A stretch of 64,000 nt of DNA, taken from Solibacter sp039934035 (GTDB lineage: Bacteria > Acidobacteriota > Terriglobia > Bryobacterales > Bryobacteraceae). Shown here piece after piece: positions 16,008-23,422 of the stretch. The translations under genes and the position numbers were made by a program. The notes under the pieces are model-generated. The model did no database searches, was not told the origin of the DNA, and saw nothing but the letters and a program-made list of their open reading frames with translations. The number at the start of each line of letters is the position of its first letter. Position 1 is the first letter of the stretch. The stretch lies in contig JBDTMZ010000059.1 in NCBI GenBank assembly GCA_039934035.1, positions 1 to 64,000 of the forward strand, in the 5' to 3' direction.

Positions 16008-16225
16008 CCAGGAAGCATTCCGCCCCATGCCGAAGTAGCGTTCGTGAGACTCGAGCGCGCCCACGCCAGCCCTCTCCCTAGTCCCGGCCTTCAGTGAATA
16101 CCCGCTTTTATGTCGCCCAGCCCCCGCCTTGGATCCGCCACCGGCGCTACTGCCACATGCTACATTAAGCCCTTCTGATCAGGAGTTTCAAGTACCAAAC
16201 TCGAAAGCTCCGCAAAGGGCCTACT

Positions 16226-16948
16226 ATGCATACGTACCGCAAGATTGTCCTGCCGGCGATGGGCGTCCTGGCCGTCCTGGCGTTTCAAACTTTTTCCCCC
16301 GCGCCCACCCAAGCCGCACCCGCCGACGATCCGCCTCGCAGCATCGCGCCTTACTTCACTCTGGCGAACTCGTCCCCCAAAGTGCCGGACGCCGATGGCT
16401 TCCTGCAACGCTGGCTGCTTCTCGAACCAATCAATAAGCCAAACCGCACCAACACGGTGTTCACCGACACCTATGTGCGGGCGGCCATGAACACCGAATA
16501 TTTTCCCAATCAGTTCACCGTCGTCCCACGCAATGGCGACAAGGTGAAGGTGGGTGATCAGGAACTCGCCTGGCACGCGCTCGATTCCGCCAACTTCAAC
16601 GTCAAACTGTTCCGTCTTGCCCATGGGCTCAACAAGACCACTTACGGCGTTCTGTTCTGGGCCGTAACCGTGGTCGATAGCCCGCGTGAAATCAAGAATG
16701 CGCGTATGGCCGTGGGTTCCAATTCCGCGTCTATGTGGTGGCTCAACGGCAAGGAGGCGGTCAGCCTGTTCGGCGACCGGCGCATGGTGATGGATGACTG
16801 CGTCTCCAAACGGCTCACCCTCAACAAGGGCCGCAACGTGATTCGCGGCGCCGTCATCAACGGTCCGGGCCTCAGCGACTTTTGCGTCCGCTTCGTCGAT
16901 GAGAACGGTGGCCCGATCAAAGACCTCACCACGAAGTTTGAGAATTAG
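16226..16948 (+). CDS. Secreted protein paired with GH43 enzyme
   Basis: A 240-residue exported protein. It has a signal segment (IVLPAMGVLAVLAFQTFSPA, cleavage near TQA-AP), followed by a domain that resembles secreted beta-sandwich companions of glycoside hydrolases: PYFTLANSSPKVPDADGFLQ, RWLLLEPINK, then GVLFWAVTVVDSPREIKNAR and WWLNGKEAVSLFGDRR. The last parts look like the PA14/galactose-binding type sandwich that reads 'my asset is a small moment arm with a sugar'. No catalytic residues are evident. It lies 42 bases before the GH43 gene on the same strand and is probably cotranscribed, so a carbohydrate-binding role is likely. Confidence 0.72.
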   Translation: MHTYRKIVLPAMGVLAVLAFQTFSPAPTQAAPADDPPRSIAPYFTLANSSPKVPDADGFLQRWLLLEPINKPNRTNTVFTDTYVRAAMNTEYFPNQFTVVPRNGDKVKVGDQELAWHALDSANFNVKLFRLAHGLNKTTYGVLFWAVTVVDSPREIKNARMAVGSNSASMWWLNGKEAVSLFGDRRMVMDDCVSKRLTLNKGRNVIRGAVINGPGLSDFCVRFVDENGGPIKDLTTKFEN

Positions 16949-16990
16949 CGCCCTGTTTATTGGTTTCCAACCTTTGTTCCTGGAGCTTTT

Positions 16991-18463
16991 ATGAGATCCC
17001 ATTTTCTAGCCGCCGCGGTCCTGCTGACTGCCGCGGGTTCCGCCCTGCTCTTATTCGCGCAGTCCCGTCCGGCGCCGGCCCTGGCCGGTGAACCCTATAT
17101 CCACGATCCTTCGACCATCATGTTTTCCGATGGCAAGTACTTCACCTTCGGCACCGGTAGTGGCGGTCTGATGTCCGAAGACGGCTGGACCTGGCACAGC
17201 GGGGCCGTGCGCCCCGGCGGCGGCCTGGCTCCGGACGCCATCAAGATCGGAGATCGCTATTACATCGCCTACGCCTCCAAGGGCGGTGGCATGTCCGGCG
17301 GCCACGCCGGTGCGATCAACACCATGTGGTCCAAGAGCCTCGACCCGAAGTCTCCCGATTTCGGCTTTCACGACGACAGCGTCGTGGCCTCGACCGACGG
17401 CGTCGAAGACTGCGATGCCATCGATCCGTCGTTCCTGCTCGATCCCAACGACGGAAAACTCTGGCTCACTTATGGCACCTACTTCGGCTTCATCCGCCTC
17501 GTGGAACTCGACCCGAAGACCGGCAAGCGCGTGGCCGGCAATCAAGCGATTAACATCGGCATCGACATGGAAGCCACGGTGATGATGTATCGCGAGGGCT
17601 GGTACTATCTGCTGGGCACTCACGGCACCTGCTGCGACGGTGCCAACTCAACCTATAACATCCGCGTGTCGCGCTCCCGGAAAGTCACCGGCCCCTTCGT
17701 GGATAACGTCGGCATCCAGGCGCTGAAAGGCGGCGGCAAACTCGTGGTCGGTGCCAGTGGCCGCTTCGTGGGCGTCGGGCACTTCGGCCTGATGGACCTG
17801 GGTGACGGAGTACAGAAATTCTCCTGCCACTACGAGGCCGACCTCGACCGCTCCGGCCGCAGCGTTCTGGACATACGTCCCTTGCTCTGGAACAATGGCT
17901 GGCCGGTGGCGGGCGATAATTTGCCGGAAGGCACTTACGAAATTCAATCCGAACGCAGCGGCTTTGCCCTGGAGCTGGGTGTGGATTTCGTGCGCATGGA
18001 CCGCGGCGGACGCGGCGGTGGACGCGGCGCCCCTGCCGGTCCCGTCACTCCGGTGCCCGCCCAGGAACTCGCTCAAGTGGCGAAGGATTGGCCGGCCGGC
18101 AACCTCGAAATCCGCATCGGCGATTTCCTGTCCCGGCCCCATCAGAAGTGGACCGTCACGCCGGTCGCCAGTGCCGGAGGTTATCCCGGCTCGCCGTATT
18201 TCAAAATCACCATCGCCGGCACCGAACGCGCATTGGCCGCCACGGCGGACGCTGAAGTGGTGGCCGTACCCACCTTCACCGGCGCTCCCGAACAGTTGTG
18301 GCGCATCGATCAGTTGACCGATGGCACGTACCGCATCATGCCCAAGGCCGCGCCGGATGCCAGGCAGCCGTTGGCCCTGGTCGCCGTGGGACACAGCACG
18401 CCGACACTGGCCAAATTCGACCCCAAGAGCGACCTGGGCCGCTGGAATTTCCGGCAGCCGTAG
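16991..18463 (+). CDS. Glycoside hydrolase family 43 (arabinanase/arabinofuranosidase-like)
   Basis: A 490-residue secreted enzyme: signal peptide to about residue 24, then a five-bladed beta-propeller. The GH43 triad is visible as Asp39 (YIHDPS, base), Asp145 (AIDPSF, pKa modulator) and Glu194 (DMEATV, acid). GTHGTCCDGANSTYNIRVSR supplies the conserved His and substrate-side residues seen in endo-1,5-arabinanases. After about residue 300 a second, beta-rich region appears, with a glycine/arginine-rich linker (DRGGRGGGRGAPAGP). It likely cleaves arabinan or arabinose side chains of xylan in the periplasm or outside the cell. ATG 16991 is preceded by TGGAG. Confidence 0.88.
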   Translation: MRSHFLAAAVLLTAAGSALLLFAQSRPAPALAGEPYIHDPSTIMFSDGKYFTFGTGSGGLMSEDGWTWHSGAVRPGGGLAPDAIKIGDRYYIAYASKGGGMSGGHAGAINTMWSKSLDPKSPDFGFHDDSVVASTDGVEDCDAIDPSFLLDPNDGKLWLTYGTYFGFIRLVELDPKTGKRVAGNQAINIGIDMEATVMMYREGWYYLLGTHGTCCDGANSTYNIRVSRSRKVTGPFVDNVGIQALKGGGKLVVGASGRFVGVGHFGLMDLGDGVQKFSCHYEADLDRSGRSVLDIRPLLWNNGWPVAGDNLPEGTYEIQSERSGFALELGVDFVRMDRGGRGGGRGAPAGPVTPVPAQELAQVAKDWPAGNLEIRIGDFLSRPHQKWTVTPVASAGGYPGSPYFKITIAGTERALAATADAEVVAVPTFTGAPEQLWRIDQLTDGTYRIMPKAAPDARQPLALVAVGHSTPTLAKFDPKSDLGRWNFRQP

Positions 18464-18486
18464 GCCTGCTGATTCGATAACTTTCA

Positions 18487-18507
18487 GAGCCGCGACCGTG
18501 AGGGAGC
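18487..18507. repeat. Dispersed repeat, CCGCGACCGTGAGGGAGC type
   Basis: This short element between the GH43 and VOC genes matches the core of the two repeats at 25734-25811, reading GCCGCGACCGTGAGGGAGC. It is part of a small dispersed intergenic family in this genome. Confidence 0.6.
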
Positions 18508-18525
18508 AATCTCCACCACATGCTC

Positions 18526-19311
18526 TTAGCGGCCCGCGAAGCCCTCGGTCAATTCGATCCGGGTGCCGTCCGGATCGATCACGAAAGCCCAGGCCAAGCC
18601 GATATCTTTCATGTTGGTGTAGGGCGTCTCCACCTGCACACCATCCGCCGCCAGTTGCTTGCAGAACGCTTCCAGATTCTTTACTTCGAAGCCAATGTGA
18701 TCGAGCGAGCGGCCTTTCGTAGGCGCCTGGGCAGCCTGCGTCTTGCGTGTGTCCACTTCGCCGCCCGGCAGGAAGGCCGCCAGAAAATTACCGCGGGTGC
18801 CCGCCTTGGCGCCGAATGTCTTCACGTACCACCCGCGCAATTTTTCCGGCTCGGTCGTGGAGAGGTGGAAGTGGTGCATGGCCACGGCGGTGGGCAGGGC
18901 GGCGTCTTCGATCAGTTCAACGTCCACCTTGTCGGGAAATTTCGCGGTGACCTGTTTGGGATTCCCGGGTACCGGCACCGTCTCCACCTGCACCGCTGCC
19001 AGCTTCGCCTTCATAGCCGCCAGATCTTTCACGGCGATCCCCACGTGATTGAGCGTCGAGCCTTCCGACCCCTCCGTGGGCGCCGTGCGGGCCTTGCCCA
19101 CCACGACGAAGGCGCCGGGGAGGCGGAGCAGTTCGAGACCTCCCACCTTCGTCACCTCAGCGCCAAAAGCCTCTACCCAGATCTTCTTTTGAGCCTGAGG
19201 ATCCGCCACAAAAATGTGGAAGTGCCCCATCGAAACCCCGTTCTGGTTCGGGGCGGAAAGCTGAGCGAACAGTGCGCTCGCCGAGAGCGTGAAGATCAGG
19301 AAACGATGCAT
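18526..19311 (-). CDS. Exported VOC-superfamily (glyoxalase-like) protein, two domains
   Basis: A 261-residue protein with a short signal peptide (HRFLIFTLSASALFAQ). It has two vicinal-oxygen-chelate modules. The first spans about residues 25-140 (MGHFHIFVADPQAQKKIWVE, LNHVGIAVKDLAAMKAKL, VELIEDA). The second spans about 142-258 (MHHFHLSTTEPEKLRGWYVK, LDHIGFEVKNLEAFCKQLAA, AFVIDPDGTRIELTEGF). Histidines and a glutamate at the metal-binding positions are retained (HFH, DHIGF, RIELTE). Members are lyases, dioxygenases or binding proteins. The substrate is unknown. It is convergent with the GH43 gene and stands alone on its strand. Confidence 0.88.
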   Translation of the reverse strand: MHRFLIFTLSASALFAQLSAPNQNGVSMGHFHIFVADPQAQKKIWVEAFGAEVTKVGGLELLRLPGAFVVVGKARTAPTEGSEGSTLNHVGIAVKDLAAMKAKLAAVQVETVPVPGNPKQVTAKFPDKVDVELIEDAALPTAVAMHHFHLSTTEPEKLRGWYVKTFGAKAGTRGNFLAAFLPGGEVDTRKTQAAQAPTKGRSLDHIGFEVKNLEAFCKQLAADGVQVETPYTNMKDIGLAWAFVIDPDGTRIELTEGFAGR

Positions 19312-19464
19312 TTCGTAGTTAGGCTAACAGGTTTTACCGCTAGCAGCCCGTGGTAACAGTCGCGTGAGCCGCGCAGGCGTGGAATCGCGCCCGCGAGCGA
19401 GGCGCGCCGCGGTCCCTCGAATCGCTCCCCGTTTACCTTGTCGTGATGGGTGAGGTGGGTTACG

Positions 19465-19635
19465 ATGAGGCTTCGCTTCAGGACTTTTCCGTTGACAAAC
19501 GTAGCCAGATTTTTTCCCCTGGTGTTACTCGTCTGCAATGTGGGGGCTGCCATCTGCTGTGCGCTGACAGGCGATTACCGGCGATCGATTTATTGGGCGG
19601 CGTCCGCCCTCTGCATCGGCGCGATCACTTTCTAA
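19465..19635 (+). CDS. Small membrane protein (56 aa)
   Basis: A small protein with a basic N-terminus (MRLRFRTFPLTNVARF), one clear membrane segment (FPLVLLVCNVGAAICCAL), then GDYRRSIYWAASALCIGAIT ending in TF. The GDYRR-IYW-A-AA pattern recurs in short phage and bacterial proteins of unknown function, which supports a real gene. ATG 19465 is preceded by GAGGTGG. A GTG at 19450 is possible. It lies alone between two minus-strand genes and is followed by a strong hairpin. Confidence 0.6.
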   Translation: MRLRFRTFPLTNVARFFPLVLLVCNVGAAICCALTGDYRRSIYWAASALCIGAITF

Positions 19636-19672
19636 AAGTTCGCCGGCGGCCAGTGCCCGCTGAAAACGCAGC

Positions 19673-19702
19673 ACCGCCCGGCAATGGGTATTGCCGGGCG
19701 GT
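19673..19702. terminator. Strong hairpin between convergent genes
   Basis: A perfect 13-bp stem (ACCGCCCGGCAAT and its complement) around GGGT. It separates the 56-residue protein gene from the 3' end of the receptor gene on the other strand. On the minus strand TTTT follows a few bases after the stem, so it can serve as a bidirectional terminator. Confidence 0.65.
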
Positions 19703-19730
19703 ACATTGCCGGATTGCAGAACGCGGCCCT

Positions 19731-22700
19731 TTAGAATCGCAGCCGCAATGCCATCTGTAAGAGGCGCGGGGAATTCGCCTGCGAAGAGATGACACCGAAT
19801 GTGCCGTTGGCCGCTGTCGTGGCAGCGGTATTGGGATTCGAGAATTTCACCCGGTTCGTGGCGTTAAACGCCTCCAGGCGGAATTCCATGTTCACGCGCT
19901 CCGTGATCGACGTCCTCTTGGTGACCGCCATATCGATATTGTTTGTGCCATTGCCGCGCAAAACAGGATCGGTACGACTCTCTCCCCCGAAGGTATAGGA
20001 CGCTGGCACCGAGTAACAACTGGTATTAAACGCGCGGCTGAGCCGCGCCTGCACGGGTCCGTCGATCACCGGATCACAACCCGCAATCACGTTGGGACGC
20101 AAGCCGGTGTCCAGCCCCGTCAGGTTCGGCGTGGCGGTGAGTGCCAGCGGGAAGCCGTCCTGGAAGGTAAACAGGCCGTTGAAGGCCCATCCGCCAACCA
20201 CTTTGCCCGCGAAACCCTTCGAGCTGGACATGAAGTGCTTGCCCCGCCCGAACGGCAGATCGATTACGTAGCTGAGGGTGAAGCGGCGGCGCGAATCGAA
20301 GCTCGATAGCGCCCGCTCGGCACGCAGGTTGGTATAGTCCTGGACTCCCGCGGCGCCCGTGCCGCCAGTCCCGCCTTCCAGCCAGCTGGTGATGGTCTCC
20401 GTGTCGCTGATGAGCTTGGAGAAGGTGTAGGCTGCCAGCAGCGTGCCGCCACTGCCAAACCGCTTCTCCACCTTCGTCTGCAGCGAATGGTAGATGCTGT
20501 TGCCGATGTATCCGCCGAAATCGATGTTCGAAAGATATTGCGGGAACGGACGCAGCAACTGCCCGCGCTGTACGGTCTTCTGCGCGAGCGCGCCCGCAGT
20601 GATGATGCCGTAGAACGGGTTTTCCACCTGCTCGGACAATTTGCTGCCCAGTTGCTGTACAATCTTGCCGTCGATCGCCGATAGCTGGCGCGACGGGTTG
20701 CCGCGCGGCAGGTGTACACCGCGCAGACCTGCGTAGGTCGCTTCGAGAGCGATGCTATGCGGAAGCTGGTGCTGCACCGCCAGGTTCCACTGGCCCGTGT
20801 AGCCGTAACGCTCAGAGCGCTGCGGAGAGCGGGGCGAACCGGTGCCGAGGATCAACTGCTGGAAGTTCGTGCCGCGCTGCGGAGGAGGAGTGAAACCGTT
20901 CGGGTACGGGTTGGTCAGCGTATTCAACGGCGTGACCTGGTTGTCGATCGAGGCCACCATATCGTTGTTGATATAGTTCACGGCCGACTGCAGGGGAGCT
21001 TCGGGGAAAGACGAATCGGCGGGGATATAGAAGATGCCGCCGCCGGTCCGAAGCACCGTTCGCTCCGAGAGACGGTAAGCAATACCGATACGAGGCGCAA
21101 ACAGTTTGTAGCGCTCCGGCCGGAGACCGCGCTCGGGGTGCCCCTCGGTCCCCACCAGTACGAACGCGCCCTTCACGGGCTGGCCGTTGACGGTGACGCC
21201 GGCCTTCGCCAGTACCGGGTTGATCAGGTCGCGGTCAAACGTCGCCTGGCGGTCGAACCGCTCGGTGTAGGTGCCCGGGATCTCCCAGCGGACGCCCATG
21301 TTCAAGGTCAGACGATTGGTGACCTGGAACGAATCGTTGACGTAGTAGCCCTGATAGCGCAGCCCGGTTGCGGTAAACAACGAGGTCTGCACGGTGCCGC
21401 TCGCGGGCAGCCCGAGCAGGAACGAAGCGAACGCCTCGCCCGTGGCTCCAGAGCTCACTGCGTTCTGCGAGGTGAAAAGGTTGCTGAAGGTGAAGAACCC
21501 GCCGGCGTTATTGTTCTGGTAGTAATTCAGCTGCAGGTTGCGGAATTCCATCCCGAATTTCAGCGTGTGCCGTCCCTTGATCCAGGTGAGACTCGGGCTC
21601 GCCGTATAGTTGTTGGTGACGCCGTACAGCAGGCCGGTCGCGATGGTGTTGTAGCCCGTCACATTCATCTGCGGGATGGTCACCGAGGGGCTCAGACCAT
21701 TCAAAGAGTCCAGCGTATTGTAGTACGAGGGCAGGCCCGTCACTTTCGGAATGTCGAGGCCCAGCGTGCCGGGGGTACGATCGTAGAACCAGCGGGTGAA
21801 GCCCAGGCGGACATCCAGTACCGTGTTCGGACTGATCATGTAGGTATCGCCCAGCACGGCTTGTGTGGTGACGAAGCGCTCCGGAGAGTAGGGGTCGCCG
21901 TTGTACAAACCGTTGTTGTAAACGTCGACCCGCGAGCCCACCGACTTCCACCGCGTGTAGCGGAGCAGCAGGCGATTCTTGTCGGTCACGCTGTAATCGC
22001 CGCGCACATTCACCTGGTCGTTATCGCCACCGGTGGAAACGTTGCGCGAGAAGTTGAACAACTGCGTGAAGTTCTGGCCGGGAACATTGGGAGCGCCCCA
22101 ATAGGGGAAGTTCACATAGTTCCTCGCAATCGCGTTGATGCGGTTGTCGGGAATCTTGTTGTTGGGAAATACGGAACGCTGCGGGCCGGTGGCCGGACAG
22201 GCAGGGTTGCCCGCAGTGCCGCACTGAGTCTGCGGATCGTAAATCGGAATCACGGCGCCTGCCGCGTTGCGGTAGTTCGAGAAGTCGCCTCTCAACTTCT
22301 CGAGCGACGGTACCGTATTGAGGAACAGCACTGCTTGCCGTTGGCGATAGCCTTCGTATCCCGCAAAGAAGAAAATCTTGTTCTTCTTGATCGGGCCTCC
22401 GACCGCGGCGCCGAACTGATTCTGCACGAACGCTGGTTTGCCTGCCCCGGTCGAGTTGGCAAAAAAGGTGCCGGCGTTCAGAACTTTGTTGCGAAGGTAT
22501 TCGTACGCGGAACCGTGAAACTCGTTGGTGCCGCTCTTGGACGCCATGTTCACGACGCCGCCGGTGTACCGCCCAAACTCAGCGCTCAAACTGCTGGTCT
22601 GCACGCGGAATTCCGCTACCGTATCGGCGCTCGGCACCAGGGCGACCAGGTTGCCGTACGGGATATTCACCGCCACGCCATCGTAGTACGTCGCGCTCTG

Positions 22701-23276
22701 GTTGGCCGTGCCGCCGCCAATCTGATAATTGCCCGCGGCGAACACGTTCTTTCCCGTGAGGCTGCCTTCCGAACTACCCTGCGGGACGACGCCCGGAGCG
22801 GTATTAATCAGGTTCAGAACGTTGCGCCCGTTCAACGGCAGGTCTTCTACCGATCGCGTCGATACCACCTGGCCGAGGGCCGCGTTTTCGCTTTGCAGCA
22901 GCGCCGCCTGAGCGGTCACTTCCACGGATTGCGTCACTTCGCCCACCGCGAGGCCGACGTCGGCGCGGATCGTCGAGTCCACGTTAACCTCGATCTGGTC
23001 CCGCGAGTAGCGCTTGAATCCTGCGTGCTCAACTTCGAGCTTGTAACGACCGGGAATCAGGTTGACGAACCGGTAGCTTCCGTCGGAGTCTGTGGAAGCC
23101 GTACGGCGTTCCCCGGTGCTGTTGCTGGTTGCGGTCACCGACGCGCCGGTGACGGCGGCGGAACTGGCGTCGGTAACTGTGCCGACGAGCGATCCATTAA
23201 ATGCTTGGCTGAAGAGTGTGGCGCACAATGTTACGAAAATTGGCGCCGCGAAAAGTAACGAACGTAAACGACTCAC
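19731..23276 (-). CDS. TonB-dependent receptor, Oar-like, with carboxypeptidase-regulatory domain
   Basis: An 1181-residue outer-membrane receptor. It has a signal peptide (RSLLFAAPIFVTLCATLFS), then a carboxypeptidase-regulatory-like beta-sandwich at about residues 25-110 (NGSLVGTVTDASSAAVTGAS through GRYKLEVEHAGFKRYSRDQI). A plug follows (DLPLNGRNVLNLINTAPGVV, GGVVNMASKSGTNEFHGSAY), then a large beta-barrel ending in LLQMALRLRF with terminal Phe. It starts at GTG 23276 behind GGGGAG, which an ATG-only search would miss. No SusD gene is adjacent, as is usual in Acidobacteria. It is probably controlled by the palindrome/promoter at 23375-23415. Its ligand is not evident; sugar genes flank it. 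Confidence 0.93.
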   Translation of the reverse strand: MSRLRSLLFAAPIFVTLCATLFSQAFNGSLVGTVTDASSAAVTGASVTATSNSTGERRTASTDSDGSYRFVNLIPGRYKLEVEHAGFKRYSRDQIEVNVDSTIRADVGLAVGEVTQSVEVTAQAALLQSENAALGQVVSTRSVEDLPLNGRNVLNLINTAPGVVPQGSSEGSLTGKNVFAAGNYQIGGGTANQSATYYDGVAVNIPYGNLVALVPSADTVAEFRVQTSSLSAEFGRYTGGVVNMASKSGTNEFHGSAYEYLRNKVLNAGTFFANSTGAGKPAFVQNQFGAAVGGPIKKNKIFFFAGYEGYRQRQAVLFLNTVPSLEKLRGDFSNYRNAAGAVIPIYDPQTQCGTAGNPACPATGPQRSVFPNNKIPDNRINAIARNYVNFPYWGAPNVPGQNFTQLFNFSRNVSTGGDNDQVNVRGDYSVTDKNRLLLRYTRWKSVGSRVDVYNNGLYNGDPYSPERFVTTQAVLGDTYMISPNTVLDVRLGFTRWFYDRTPGTLGLDIPKVTGLPSYYNTLDSLNGLSPSVTIPQMNVTGYNTIATGLLYGVTNNYTASPSLTWIKGRHTLKFGMEFRNLQLNYYQNNNAGGFFTFSNLFTSQNAVSSGATGEAFASFLLGLPASGTVQTSLFTATGLRYQGYYVNDSFQVTNRLTLNMGVRWEIPGTYTERFDRQATFDRDLINPVLAKAGVTVNGQPVKGAFVLVGTEGHPERGLRPERYKLFAPRIGIAYRLSERTVLRTGGGIFYIPADSSFPEAPLQSAVNYINNDMVASIDNQVTPLNTLTNPYPNGFTPPPQRGTNFQQLILGTGSPRSPQRSERYGYTGQWNLAVQHQLPHSIALEATYAGLRGVHLPRGNPSRQLSAIDGKIVQQLGSKLSEQVENPFYGIITAGALAQKTVQRGQLLRPFPQYLSNIDFGGYIGNSIYHSLQTKVEKRFGSGGTLLAAYTFSKLISDTETITSWLEGGTGGTGAAGVQDYTNLRAERALSSFDSRRRFTLSYVIDLPFGRGKHFMSSSKGFAGKVVGGWAFNGLFTFQDGFPLALTATPNLTGLDTGLRPNVIAGCDPVIDGPVQARLSRAFNTSCYSVPASYTFGGESRTDPVLRGNGTNNIDMAVTKRTSITERVNMEFRLEAFNATNRVKFSNPNTAATTAANGTFGVISSQANSPRLLQMALRLRF

Positions 23277-23374
23277 GTGGTCTCCCCTCCCGCCGATGCT
23301 CTCATTTCGCGTGAACTCAAGTACTCAGACAGACAGGTTCCTCGCGGATTGCAACGGCTCTAGATTGGAAAGAT

Positions 23375-23415
23375 CATATATCGAAAGTTGCTAAGTGCGC
23401 AAGTAGAATTGCGCA
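23375..23415 (-). promoter_or_regulatory. Promoter with TGCGCAA inverted-repeat operator for the receptor gene
   Basis: TGCGCAA (23396-23402) and TTGCGCA (23409-23415) form a perfect 7-bp inverted repeat spaced by six bases. On the minus strand one arm provides a -35-like TTGCGC (23402-23397), followed after 16 bases by the -10-like TATATG (23380-23375). A protein bound to the repeat would block or contact polymerase. The same TTTGCGCAC core occurs as a tandem repeat at 47317-47338. Confidence 0.5.
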
Positions 23416-23422
23416 TTGTACA

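Noticed and set aside
20712..23258. Long open frame (848 codons) on the plus strand opposite a receptor gene
   Set aside because: It is a GC-bias shadow of the receptor on the minus strand. Its protein is arginine/valine-rich with no known motif, and the receptor has full domain structure.
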